From positions 31,997-95,996 of the forward strand of contig DATGJP010000016.1 in assembly GCA_035295125.1 (NCBI GenBank): a DNA stretch of 64,000 nucleotides, given 5' to 3'. This document shows, in pieces, positions 7,886 through 16,496 of the stretch. The first letter of the stretch is position 1. The number at the start of each line of letters is the position of its first letter. The notes under the pieces are model-generated. The model was not told the origin of the DNA. It ran no database searches and was given only the letters and a program-made list of their open reading frames with translations. The position numbers and the translations under genes were made by a program. Source of the DNA: JAICMB01 sp035295125. Lineage in GTDB: Bacteria; Acidobacteriota; Terriglobia; Bryobacterales; Bryobacteraceae.

Positions 7886-10058
7886 GCCTCCACTTCCGTT
7901 GGAGCAACTGCGCGAGCAATTCGGACCACATCTCAACTACATACCCGAAGGCGGGTGGACCGAAGAATCGCGTCACGCGCCCGACCGGCTGGTGAAGACG
8001 CATTGTTGTTTCTGCGGCCAGCAATGCGGCATACAACTCAAAGTTCGCGAGAATCGTGTGATCGGATTCGAGCCATGGGAGGAGTTTCCGTTCAATCGCG
8101 GGATGCTGTGCCCCAAGGGCGTCAAACGCTACCTGCAGGCGAACCACCCGGATCGGCTGATGAATCCGCTGCTTCGGACCGCGGCGGGTTTCACTCCGGC
8201 GACCTGGGACGATGCGCTCGACCTTACCGTCCGGCGCCTGCGCGAAATCCAGGAGCGCTACGGCAAGGACGCCGTTGCTGTGTTCGGCGGCGCATCGCTG
8301 ACGACGGAAAAAGCCTACTTGATGGGCAAATTCGCTCGCGTGGCGCTTGGAACCCGGCATATCGACTATAACGGCCGCCTCTGCATGGTGTCCGCCGGGA
8401 CGGCGTACAAGCTGGCCTTTGATGTCGACCGCAGCCTGATCCCTTGGAGCGAGATTCCTAAGGCAGAAGTGTTATTCGTGGCCGGCGCGAACGTTGGCGA
8501 GTGCGCGCCGATCACGACAGATTACATCTGGCGATGCCGCGACAATGGCGGCAAACTGATCGTCGCCGATCCACGCATGACGCCCATCTCGCGCAATGCG
8601 GATTTGTTTCTCCCGGTCCGCCCCGGCACCGATCTGGCGCTTCTCAACAGCATGCTGTACGTCGTGCTGCGCGACAACCTCCAGGACGACAAATTCATTG
8701 CCGGGCACACCTCGGGCTTCGAGGCTGTAAAGGCGTCTGTCGAACGTTACGATCCACGCACGGCCGCCGAAATGACCGGGGTACCGCCGGACGCAATCGA
8801 GAAGGCAGCCCACTGGTTCGCCAAAGCAGATCGCGCCATCGCGATGCACGCCCGCGGGCTGGAGCATCATTCGAAGGGTGTCGAGAATTGCTCCGCCTTG
8901 ATCAACCTGACGCTGGCCACTGGCCATATCGGACGCGAAGGCTGCGGCTGCACGATGATTACGGGGCAGGGAAATGGTCAGGGCGGACGCGAGCACGGCC
9001 AGAAGTGCGATCAGTTGCCGGGGCAGCGTTCTCTGCTCGATCCAAAGGCTCGCGAGCACGTCGCAAAGGTGTGGGGCATTTTACCGGACGATCTGCCGCA
9101 ACCGGGTTACACGGCGCAGGAGATCATGAACGCCATCCACGCCGGCGAGATTAAGGCGCTGTTCTCGGCGTGCTTCAATCCGCTGGTTTCGCTTCCCAAC
9201 GCGGATTTCACACGCGAAGCGCTCGAGAAACTGGAATTCTTCTGCGTCACCGATTTCTTTTTGTCGGAAACTGCTCGTTTCGCCGACGTGGTTCTTGCCG
9301 GCAGTCTGCAGGAGGAAGAGGAAGGCGTCACCTGCAGCGCCGAGGGACGTGTGATTCATATCCAGCGCGCTGTCGATCCGCCAGGTAACGCCCGACGCGA
9401 CTCCGACATCGTCTGCGAAGTGGCGCGCAGGCTCGGCAAAGAGAAATTCTTCACGTATCGAAGTTCGCGCGAAATCTTCGATGAGCTGCGTGAGGCCTCG
9501 CGCGGCGGTCACGCTGATTATTACGGCATAACGTACGAAAAGATTGACCTTCAGAAGGGTGTTTTCTGGCCGTGCCCGAGCCTCGATCATCCCGGAACGC
9601 CCAACCTCATCGAAGACGGGGTCTCGTTCTTCCCGGATGGGAAGTGCCGCTTCCAGGTCGCCGAGTGGCGCGAGAGCGGCGATCCGGTGGACGCAGATTT
9701 TCCCATCTACCTGACGACCGGACGCGTCGTGAGCCAGTATTTGTCGGGAACGCAAACACGGCGGATCGGCGGCCTGGTCGACATTTATCCAGAGCCGCGC
9801 GTCGAAATGCATCCGAAGCTCGCGGCGCAGTATGGCATTGCCGATAAAGACTGGGTGACGGTGACGAGCCGCCGCTCGGAAATCACGCTGCGCGCCAGCG
9901 TGGTGCGCACGATTCGTCCCGACACCGTATTCATCCCCTATCATTGGGCGGACGAGAAGAGCGTTAACCGCCTCACACATCGTACGCTCGACCCTCGCAG
10001 CAAGATACCGGAATTCAAAGTATCCGCCTGCCGGATTCACAAGGGAGCGCAACCGTAG
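7878..10058 (+). CDS. NasA-like assimilatory nitrate reductase, molybdopterin catalytic subunit
   Basis: 726 residues. The N-terminal [4Fe-4S] ligands are C43, C46, C50 and C78. The molybdenum ligand is probably C169 in NGRLCMVSA, the pattern of assimilatory Nas and periplasmic Nap enzymes. No Tat signal precedes the cluster, so the enzyme should be cytoplasmic and reduce nitrate to nitrite for assimilation. It lacks the C-terminal [2Fe-2S] extension of Klebsiella NasA. The final 120 residues are the molybdopterin dinucleotide-binding domain. Electrons may come from the ferredoxin, Rieske and cytochrome b proteins encoded beside it rather than from NADH. A related formate dehydrogenase or another Mo-bisPGD enzyme is a less likely alternative. 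Confidence 0.85.
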   Translation: MAKPPLPLEQLREQFGPHLNYIPEGGWTEESRHAPDRLVKTHCCFCGQQCGIQLKVRENRVIGFEPWEEFPFNRGMLCPKGVKRYLQANHPDRLMNPLLRTAAGFTPATWDDALDLTVRRLREIQERYGKDAVAVFGGASLTTEKAYLMGKFARVALGTRHIDYNGRLCMVSAGTAYKLAFDVDRSLIPWSEIPKAEVLFVAGANVGECAPITTDYIWRCRDNGGKLIVADPRMTPISRNADLFLPVRPGTDLALLNSMLYVVLRDNLQDDKFIAGHTSGFEAVKASVERYDPRTAAEMTGVPPDAIEKAAHWFAKADRAIAMHARGLEHHSKGVENCSALINLTLATGHIGREGCGCTMITGQGNGQGGREHGQKCDQLPGQRSLLDPKAREHVAKVWGILPDDLPQPGYTAQEIMNAIHAGEIKALFSACFNPLVSLPNADFTREALEKLEFFCVTDFFLSETARFADVVLAGSLQEEEEGVTCSAEGRVIHIQRAVDPPGNARRDSDIVCEVARRLGKEKFFTYRSSREIFDELREASRGGHADYYGITYEKIDLQKGVFWPCPSLDHPGTPNLIEDGVSFFPDGKCRFQVAEWRESGDPVDADFPIYLTTGRVVSQYLSGTQTRRIGGLVDIYPEPRVEMHPKLAAQYGIADKDWVTVTSRRSEITLRASVVRTIRPDTVFIPYHWADEKSVNRLTHRTLDPRSKIPEFKVSACRIHKGAQP

Positions 10059-10636
10059 TGTTCGGGTACGAGTTCTACGTCGATCCTTCGCGTTGCATCG
10101 GCTGCCAGTCGTGCGTCAAGGCGTGCGAGGAGTGCGAAACGCATCGCGGTCACTCCATGATCAATTTCGATTTCATCGATCGCTCCGAGACGATTGGTAC
10201 AGCAGCGTTCGTGTGCTGGCATTGCGACGATCCCACCTGCGCGCAGGTGTGCCCGGCAGACGCTATCAAAAAAGGTGAGGACGGCATCGTGCAATCGGCC
10301 CTCAAGCCGCGTTGCATCGCGTGCTCGAACTGCGTCTACGCCTGCCCGTTTGGAATCCCGAAGATCATTCCGGAGTATGAGCAGATGATGAAATGCGACA
10401 TGTGCTACGACCGCACGTCGGTCGGCAAGCGCCCTATGTGCGCCACCGTCTGCCCAAGCCAGGCGCTCTCCTACGTCCGTCCGGAAGACATCGTGCGCCG
10501 GCGCGAGAAGCCAACTAACGTGTTCTATTTTGGGAATCAGAGGGTGACGACGCAGGTCTACATGATGACCCCGCCGGGAGCTGACTCGGTTACCGCAGAC
10601 ATTACCGAATTCATGTGGGAGAAAGCTGATGCGTGA
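10058..10636 (+). CDS. NrfC/DmsB-like ferredoxin with four [4Fe-4S] motifs
   Basis: 192 residues starting with a GTG that shares a base with the TAG of the preceding gene. Four cysteine groups are visible: CIGCQSCVKACEEC, CWHCDDPTCAQVCP, CIACSNCVYACP and CDMC followed later by CATVC. This is the layout of electron-transfer subunits of Mo-bisPGD enzymes such as DmsB, NrfC and PsrB. It should pass electrons between a membrane subunit and the molybdoenzyme. There is no signal peptide. It overlaps the Rieske gene by 8 nt. Confidence 0.9.
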   Translation: MFGYEFYVDPSRCIGCQSCVKACEECETHRGHSMINFDFIDRSETIGTAAFVCWHCDDPTCAQVCPADAIKKGEDGIVQSALKPRCIACSNCVYACPFGIPKIIPEYEQMMKCDMCYDRTSVGKRPMCATVCPSQALSYVRPEDIVRRREKPTNVFYFGNQRVTTQVYMMTPPGADSVTADITEFMWEKADA

Positions 10637-11123
10637 GCACGAACCTCTCTGGCGCGAAGAGTTTTCTATTTTCAAAGCGAACGAGCGCTATGTCAGCCGC
10701 AGGCAGCTTGCAAAATTCCTGACCCTGGGCAGCGCGGCGATGTTCGCGGGTAATCTGTGGATCCTGGCGCGAAGCTGGCTTCGCAAAGCGCCGCACTACG
10801 CGCGGCGGGCGGTGGCGCGGGCCGGCGAGATCCCTGTTGGAGGCGTAAAGCTATTTCAATATCCGAACCCGGGTGAACAATGCATCATGGTGCGGACGGC
10901 CGAAGATACGTATGTCGCATATAGCCAGAAGTGCACGCATCTTTCCTGCGCTGTGTACTACTCGCGCGAGCATGACCGGCTGGAATGCCCGTGCCACCAG
11001 GGTTACTTCTCGATTCTGGACGGGTCGGTGCTGCAGGGACCGCCGACGCGTCCGCTCCCAAAGGTCGTGCTGGAACGTCAAGGCGATCAATTAATCGCGG
11101 TCAAAATGGAGCCGGAGGTATAG
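10629..11123 (+). CDS. Membrane-anchored Rieske [2Fe-2S] protein of the bc1 type
   Basis: 164 residues. A twin-arginine-like anchor (SRRQLAKFL, about 23-31) precedes a hydrophobic segment, so the iron-sulfur domain probably lies on the outer face. Cluster ligands are C102, H104, C120 and H123; C107 and C122 are the extra pair that forms a disulfide in high-potential cytochrome bc1/b6f Rieske proteins. That makes this a quinol-reactive type rather than a dioxygenase or NirD type. Its place in a nitrate cluster suggests it joins the fused cytochrome b in oxidising quinol, which is inference. Confidence 0.88.
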   Translation: MREHEPLWREEFSIFKANERYVSRRQLAKFLTLGSAAMFAGNLWILARSWLRKAPHYARRAVARAGEIPVGGVKLFQYPNPGEQCIMVRTAEDTYVAYSQKCTHLSCAVYYSREHDRLECPCHQGYFSILDGSVLQGPPTRPLPKVVLERQGDQLIAVKMEPEV

Positions 11124-11125
11124 CG

Positions 11126-11413
11126 ATGCCCTGGCATACCGATCCGAGGCAAGGGCGCGGGCTCACGGCGATTGATGCTGTCACGGCGTTGATCGTATTG
11201 CTGCTGGTGGTGCAGATCTGGCTGTTGTCCGTCACACTAGACACTTTTCTCGCCGGGCACACGGAAACGGCGCTGCCCGCCGCGATCGCGTCGGGTGTGC
11301 TGTGCGCCGTGTGCTTCGCGCTCTATCGCTTTGCGCGACGGGTGGACCGGGAAGCTCGTTCGCTACTCCCGGGCGACGCTGGCCGGACTTCCGAACGGCA
11401 GCCGCAGCCGTAG
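11126..11413 (+). CDS. Small two-segment membrane protein of the nitrate cluster
   Basis: 95 residues from ATG 11126, two nt after the Rieske stop. Two hydrophobic stretches are visible: TALIVLLLVVQIWLLSVTL and the AAIASGVLCAVCFALYRF region, with charged ends. It resembles small uncharacterised proteins encoded with Rieske genes in Acidobacteria (possibly DUF6755, from memory). A role as an assembly or anchoring subunit is inferred from position only. Its 3' end overlaps the convergent CLC gene by 51 nt. Confidence 0.7.
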   Translation: MPWHTDPRQGRGLTAIDAVTALIVLLLVVQIWLLSVTLDTFLAGHTETALPAAIASGVLCAVCFALYRFARRVDREARSLLPGDAGRTSERQPQP

Positions 11414-13165
11414 GACGCGCTCACGCCGCCGTTCCTCATCCAGCTTCCGAACGCGCGCCATCAACAGATCCTCGAGGGAGACCATTCCCGCGAGCCGGCC
11501 AGTCCCCCATTCCACGACTGGCATGCGCGTCAGGCCGGTTTCCGCCATTCGGAAGACAACCATGCGCAATGGCTCATCAGGACGAGCGACCACAGGCTCC
11601 TGCAGAACGTCACCAAGCGAGCGTTCAGGATCGCCGCGATCGAGCAGCTCTCGCAGCCGTCTTCGTGTAATGACGCCTTTGACCCGCCGCTCCTTGTCGA
11701 TAACCGGAAACAAATGCTGACCTCGCTGAACCGGCTGCCGAACGAGAATGCGCCGCATGTCGGCGATGGTCCCCTCGGCCGGCAAAGCGACGACATTGGT
11801 CCGCATCACTTCGCGGACGAAAAGAATCTCGAGCGGGTCTGTGGAGTACTCGCGCGTCAGGTGGAACCCGCGGCGCGCCACCTTCTCCGTCAGGATCGAA
11901 CGCTTCAGCAGCAGCACGGTTGTGGCGTGAGCCAACATCGCTGCAACCAGCAGCGGAAGCAGCACGCTGATGTCATGCGTGAGTTCGAGCGCAAAGAGGA
12001 TCGCCGTGAAAGGCGCTCGCATCGTGCCTCCCAGGATCGCGCCCATGCTGACCAACGGCCAGAATCCAGCACCCTCGTGGGGAAGGAAAGTAGCCTCTAT
12101 GCCCCCCAGGGCTGCGCCCATCATCAGCAACGGGGCCAGCACGCCGCCGGATGTGCCCGATCCCAGCGAAATGACCCAAATCATCGATTTGACCAATAGG
12201 ACGCCGGCAATTACCGCCCGCGGCACATCGCCCTGCAGCAGCGACTGAATGGTGTCGTAGCCAACGCCCAAAGCTTGCGGAAAGATGAGGCCGCCCAGTC
12301 CAACCGCGAGGCCTCCGATCGCTGGCCACCACATCCAGTGGATCGGCAGCTTCATAAACGAATCTTCCGCGGCGTAAACCCCGAGCGTCAGGAGGGCGGA
12401 AAGACCGCCTGCCAGAAGCCCCGCGACAACGCAGCCGAACAATCCGGACGGGCCGATGAACATGGTATGGTGTGGAACCGGGAACAGCGGACCCAACCCG
12501 AGAATGTACCGGCGCGCGGCGCCCGCGGTCGCGCTTGCAAGAGCCACCGGAATCGCGCTGCGCGGCTTCCACTCAAAAAGCAGGAGTTCAACCGCCAGCA
12601 ACACCGCGGCAATCGGCGTAGCGAACGTCGCCGCCATGCCCGCAGCGGCGCCGGCAACCAGCAATGTTTTGCGTTCCGCGGCGGTGAGGTGAAAAAGCTG
12701 TGAGATCACCGACCCGATGGCTCCGCCGGTCATGATAATGGGTCCTTCCGCGCCAAACGGTCCGCCCGATCCGATCGAGATGGCCGCGGAAATCGGTTTG
12801 AGAATCGCGAGCCGGGGCTGCACTTTGCTGCTATTGATCAGAATCGATTCCAAGGCTTCGGGAATGCCGTGGCCGCGAATGCGTTCGGATCCATATCGCG
12901 CCATGAGTCCGATGACCAGTCCGCCCGCTATAGGTATCAGAACCGCGAACCATCCCAAGTGATTTGCCGCCGGCGAAACCAGCGCGCCGCTCACACGCCC
13001 GTAGTAGAAAAGGTTTGTAAAAAAGCCGATCAGCCGAAGCAGAATCCACGCGATGAAAGTGCTGATGATGCCGATTCCGATCGCCAGGACCGAAATCGTA
13101 ATGACGCGCGGCGACGTCGTAAAGTCGCCAAGCTTCTCCGAGTAATCTTTGTGGCCGTTGTTCAT
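11363..13165 (-). CDS. CLC-family chloride channel/antiporter with CBS pair
   Basis: 600 residues. The membrane domain holds the CLC signatures GHGIPEA (about residue 97) and GSGGPFGAEGPI, which retains the gating glutamate, plus SGTSGGVLAPL. After about residue 440 come two CBS domains (EVMRTNVVALP and DVLQEPVVARP regions) that usually sense adenine nucleotides. CLC proteins move chloride, fluoride or nitrate; the adjacent nitrate cluster makes anion selectivity worth testing. The start overlaps the marR stop by 4 nt, so it probably forms an operon with marR and is under its control. Confidence 0.93.
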   Translation of the reverse strand: MNNGHKDYSEKLGDFTTSPRVITISVLAIGIGIISTFIAWILLRLIGFFTNLFYYGRVSGALVSPAANHLGWFAVLIPIAGGLVIGLMARYGSERIRGHGIPEALESILINSSKVQPRLAILKPISAAISIGSGGPFGAEGPIIMTGGAIGSVISQLFHLTAAERKTLLVAGAAAGMAATFATPIAAVLLAVELLLFEWKPRSAIPVALASATAGAARRYILGLGPLFPVPHHTMFIGPSGLFGCVVAGLLAGGLSALLTLGVYAAEDSFMKLPIHWMWWPAIGGLAVGLGGLIFPQALGVGYDTIQSLLQGDVPRAVIAGVLLVKSMIWVISLGSGTSGGVLAPLLMMGAALGGIEATFLPHEGAGFWPLVSMGAILGGTMRAPFTAILFALELTHDISVLLPLLVAAMLAHATTVLLLKRSILTEKVARRGFHLTREYSTDPLEILFVREVMRTNVVALPAEGTIADMRRILVRQPVQRGQHLFPVIDKERRVKGVITRRRLRELLDRGDPERSLGDVLQEPVVARPDEPLRMVVFRMAETGLTRMPVVEWGTGRLAGMVSLEDLLMARVRKLDEERRRERVLRLRLPFGSPASVARE

Positions 13166-13593
13166 AATGCGGCCCTCCGGTTTTGCCGCAGCACCGTGTT
13201 CAATGAGTGCGCTAATTCAGGACCCGACTGTTCCAATTCCGTCCGGTGCGCGAGAGCAAGTTTCCTCAGGACCGTCCGTCCGGCCGGCGTGAGCCGAACC
13301 CAGACCTCACGTTTATCTTCGCCCCCGGCGTATCGTTCAATGGCGCCGGTCTTTTCCATCCGGTTCACGAGCTCGACAGTACTGTGATGCTGAGTAAACA
13401 ATCGCGAGGCAATTTCGCGGATGGTAGGCTTTACGCCTTCCGGCAGCCCGTGTATGGCAAGCAGGAGTTGATGCTGCTGCGCCTCAAGGCCATGCTCTTT
13501 GGCAGTCGCTTCGCTGAAATGAAGGAATCGGCGAATTTGCCGGCGAAACTCGGCTAAATCGTGATACTCACGAGTGGATAGATCCGCGCTCAC
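13162..13593 (-). CDS. MarR-family transcriptional regulator
   Basis: 143 residues with the winged-helix core in the middle: TIREIASRLFTQHHSTVELVNRMEKTG as recognition region, followed by a DKREVWVRLTPAG wing. The GTG start at 13593 lies 3 nt from a perfect palindrome and has no room for a Shine-Dalgarno site, so translation is either leaderless, coupled to the upstream gene, or begins further inside. It is likely to regulate itself and the CLC gene whose start it overlaps. The ligand is unknown. Confidence 0.9.
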   Translation of the reverse strand: MSADLSTREYHDLAEFRRQIRRFLHFSEATAKEHGLEAQQHQLLLAIHGLPEGVKPTIREIASRLFTQHHSTVELVNRMEKTGAIERYAGGEDKREVWVRLTPAGRTVLRKLALAHRTELEQSGPELAHSLNTVLRQNRRAAL

Positions 13594-13595
13594 AT

Positions 13596-13616
13596 TTATA
13601 TCGTAACACGATATAA
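13596..13616. promoter_or_regulatory. Perfect 9-bp inverted repeat, probable MarR operator
   Basis: TTATATCGT at 13596-13604 and ACGATATAA at 13608-13616 form a perfect dyad with a 3-nt centre (AAC). It fills the 24-nt gap between the stop of the upstream gene and the marR start. Length and symmetry fit a MarR dimer site. The AT-rich arms could also serve as a -10 region on the minus strand. Confidence 0.65.
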
Positions 13617-13617
13617 T

Positions 13618-14571
13618 TTAGAGCCGGCGAAGAAGCCTCTCTGTGCTGGATTCATGCGCGGGGGCGAAGTGCTCCGCGACTGCGCGTAGATAAGGGCGAA
13701 ACTCGCGGCGCCAGTATTCAATTACGCCAGTCCGCGCAATCTCATCCAGTGCTTCAACGTAATGACTGAGCAGCGCATCTCCAAGGACCTTGCTTGTGCG
13801 CCGCGCCGCCGATGTTCCCGCACGGGACAACCAGAGGACATTCGACGGCAAATGGCCAATCGCGGAAACGGCGAGCAGCGAGGAGACCGTGAACACAGAT
13901 CGGCCTTGAGTTTTGCCCAATTCCTTCAGCCTGTTCCATACCTTCTCCAATCGCTCAACCCCCGGAATCTTCGCGGGCGGCAGTTGGGCGACCTCGACCT
14001 TCAGTTGCTCCCAATCCCGGCGTATCGCCGGCAGATTCACGGGGGGCAGGTTCAGCGCCTGGGCAAGATGCGCGCTGCTCTTTTCCAGCCCGTCGAGCAT
14101 CTGATCCATCGTTTCGAAGTTGGTCTCCGGATCGAGCAGCCCCTCGTCTTTCAAGGCCTGCGAGATTTCCTGAATCAGCTTGCGCCCCGCACCCGTAACG
14201 TCCGCCAATGCCGCCAACACCCAAACGGGCGACGCGTGCAGCGTCAGAAGGCCAAGCAGTTCTATACCGTGGCTGGCAGTCCGCCGCAGGAGAAAATTCT
14301 GCGCCAGCCCGGTTTCCGTGGGAAAAATGCCTTCGACCTGGCCAACCTCTTCGATGAGAAATCGGAGCGTGACTTCGACCATGGTGCGATAGAGTGCTGT
14401 TCGCCGGACCGCAGCGGGCAGCACAACGTCGCCGATTTCACGCACTAGTCCCCCCGAAAGAGCGCACAGCGACCGCGCGGCCCTTTCCGGCAGCGAGAGA
14501 ACGTAGATGAATGGTTTTCGCGCCAAGGACAATCTATGGGGCGCGCCTGCGCGCTTCCATGTTCTGACCAC
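13618..14571 (-). CDS. Conserved hypothetical protein
   Basis: 317 residues, GTG start that overlaps the end of the beta-lactamase-like gene by 38 nt; internal starts such as TTG codons near residues 14 and 16 are possible. Two moderately hydrophobic stretches (about 103-128 and 222-248) flank a charged middle region with many leucines, suggesting a helical, perhaps membrane-associated protein. No catalytic motif is evident and I do not recognise the family. Its stop is 24 nt before marR. Confidence 0.65.
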   Translation of the reverse strand: MVRTWKRAGAPHRLSLARKPFIYVLSLPERAARSLCALSGGLVREIGDVVLPAAVRRTALYRTMVEVTLRFLIEEVGQVEGIFPTETGLAQNFLLRRTASHGIELLGLLTLHASPVWVLAALADVTGAGRKLIQEISQALKDEGLLDPETNFETMDQMLDGLEKSSAHLAQALNLPPVNLPAIRRDWEQLKVEVAQLPPAKIPGVERLEKVWNRLKELGKTQGRSVFTVSSLLAVSAIGHLPSNVLWLSRAGTSAARRTSKVLGDALLSHYVEALDEIARTGVIEYWRREFRPYLRAVAEHFAPAHESSTERLLRRL

Positions 14572-15901
14572 CCTGGTGCAGAATCAGCTTCGTGACGGCG
14601 CCCGAATCGTCCTTCACGAACTGAATCTGAGCGTCGACCGCTCGCAGGAAGAAATCGGTCTCCGACTCCGCGAACAACTCGATGGGAGCTTGGCCGCTCA
14701 CCTGAGCAAGCATTCGCTTGCCGTCACGCGTCACCTTGATTGTGACGTTGGGAGCGAGTTCGTATTCTCCCAAGTAGTGATCAAAAACCTCCACCGGCAA
14801 TGCGATTTCCTTGCGCTCCTTGGGCGCTGAGAATTTACCTACCTCGTAGCGGCTTTCGAGAACGTGCCGTCCGATCTCGTCAATATCGAATGACGTATTG
14901 CATAGGACGACGACGCCTTTCTTTTCAGCGGGTACGAAGCCGGCAAAGGACCGATATCCCGCGGTTCCCCCGTTGTGCCAAACCAGTTCTGTTCCATATT
15001 TATGCAACACGTGCCACGCCATCATGATTTCGAGATCCGGGATGCCGGTATCGTGGTGAACGGACCGCATGCGCCGCATCGCCGCTTTTAAGGGCGAATC
15101 GGTGAGTTCCAGGTTGGCGGCAAGAAACTTCAACATGTCATTCGCCGTGGAACGCAGCGCTCCGGCGCCAGCCAAAGCGTCCAGGTCCCAGTTCTTGACG
15201 GGCTTCAGAACGTCGTTATACCCCGGTGCGAGCCGCGCTTTCTCCGATTCGGAAAGCGTTATTGAGGTGCTGGTCATCCCCAGCGGCTCGAGAATGCGCC
15301 GCCGCACCAACTGCTCGTAACTCATGCCAGCCTTCAGCGCGAGAGCATGGCCGAGCAGACCAACCGCCAGATTGGAATATTCGTATTTCTCTCCGGGATC
15401 GCGCGTCAACGTGTACCCCGACAAAAACGCGTACAACTTCGCCGCATCATAATCGGCATAAGGATTCGCAAGGTCGGCCGGCTTCATATTGTTCGGCAGA
15501 CGCGGCAATCCGGACACCTGCATGGACAGATCGAGAAGCGTAATCTGACGGCCGTTGCGACTCGGAACGGTAACCGTTGAGGGCAAGTACTTCGCGACCG
15601 GGTCGTTCGGCTTCACTTCGCCGCGTTCTATCATGTCGGCCAGAAGCAGGGAAGTGAAAACTTTGGAGATGGAGCCGATTTCAAACACCGTGTCGCCGTC
15701 GGGCTGCTGCTCGCGGCCTTGGGCAACCCTCCCATGGCCGATAACATGGCGGCCCTTTTCATCGATCGTTCCGACAACGATGCCGACGGCCTTCTTACCC
15801 TCGTCGATGCGATTGGCAAGCAGAGCGCGTATCTCGGCGTCATCCGGCGCCGCGAAGATCGCGGATGTCATCAGGGCAATTGTAAGCCACGCTTTTACCA
15901 T
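14534..15901 (-). CDS. Class C beta-lactamase/serine hydrolase-like protein
   Basis: 455 residues from the ATG at 15901, which has AGAGGA just upstream; the in-frame ATG at 15916 lies inside the previous gene. A signal peptide (MVKAWLTIALMTSAIFA) directs export. The penicillin-binding fold motifs are present: SISK (nucleophile Ser), YSN, and HNGG in place of KTG. A C-terminal 100-residue beta domain follows, as in many acidobacterial esterase or peptidase homologues. The substrate may be a beta-lactam, a D-peptide or an ester. It is encoded one nt after a membrane protein and an ECF sigma factor. Confidence 0.88.
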   Translation of the reverse strand: MVKAWLTIALMTSAIFAAPDDAEIRALLANRIDEGKKAVGIVVGTIDEKGRHVIGHGRVAQGREQQPDGDTVFEIGSISKVFTSLLLADMIERGEVKPNDPVAKYLPSTVTVPSRNGRQITLLDLSMQVSGLPRLPNNMKPADLANPYADYDAAKLYAFLSGYTLTRDPGEKYEYSNLAVGLLGHALALKAGMSYEQLVRRRILEPLGMTSTSITLSESEKARLAPGYNDVLKPVKNWDLDALAGAGALRSTANDMLKFLAANLELTDSPLKAAMRRMRSVHHDTGIPDLEIMMAWHVLHKYGTELVWHNGGTAGYRSFAGFVPAEKKGVVVLCNTSFDIDEIGRHVLESRYEVGKFSAPKERKEIALPVEVFDHYLGEYELAPNVTIKVTRDGKRMLAQVSGQAPIELFAESETDFFLRAVDAQIQFVKDDSGAVTKLILHQGGQNMEARRRAP

Positions 15902-15902
15902 T

Positions 15903-16496
15903 TCAGTCCTCTCCATTTTCCATCCGCGCCAGCAACTCCCGGCGCTTGCTCTCGATATAGCCGGCCGCTATCGATTCATTCAACCACCATATCGCGCCGC
16001 TGAATACGGTCACACCGGCAGACAAGATCAGGAAACGTACGATGCTGCCGTGATGTTCCAAATAGGCGACTGCATTCAGCATCATCCCTACCCAAAAGGG
16101 GAACACATACCAATACTTTGCGTTCTTCAGGAGCCGAATTTGGCGTTCGTAGCGCTCTTGAAGCGCGTGACTGTAGGCGCTGAGCGTCATGTCGGGCAGT
16201 GGTTTTCGGGAAGCTTGCGAGTAACGGCGCAAGAAAAAGACAATGCACACGCCCCAACCCGCCAGCCATATGTTTGCGAACCTCTCCAAGGGCGCTCCGC
16301 CTCGGATGGCAAACCACGAGAACACGATCGCAATGAATACAGCGGCCGCGGTCTCGCGAAGGTCCCGCCATCGGATGGTCCGGTCGAAGTCCAGCATCTT
16401 GCCCTGCACGTTGTGAATCAACTCCGCGGTAGGGCCCGCCAGTCCGCCGGAACCGGCTCGCCACATTTGTTGTAAATCATCGCGCGGCGGAATCAT
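15903..16496 (-). CDS. Four-segment membrane protein encoded with an ECF sigma factor
   Basis: 197 residues. A 45-residue cytoplasmic N-terminus containing QGKMLDFDRTIRWRD is followed by four hydrophobic segments near 48-67, 73-92, 128-148 and 150-171, with a basic loop between the second and third. The gene overlaps the sigma factor by 20 nt and ends one nt before the beta-lactamase-like gene. Its place suggests an anti-sigma or sensor role, but no zinc-binding HxxxCxxC anti-sigma motif is visible, so this is inference from context. Confidence 0.7.
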   Translation of the reverse strand: MIPPRDDLQQMWRAGSGGLAGPTAELIHNVQGKMLDFDRTIRWRDLRETAAAVFIAIVFSWFAIRGGAPLERFANIWLAGWGVCIVFFLRRYSQASRKPLPDMTLSAYSHALQERYERQIRLLKNAKYWYVFPFWVGMMLNAVAYLEHHGSIVRFLILSAGVTVFSGAIWWLNESIAAGYIESKRRELLARMENGED

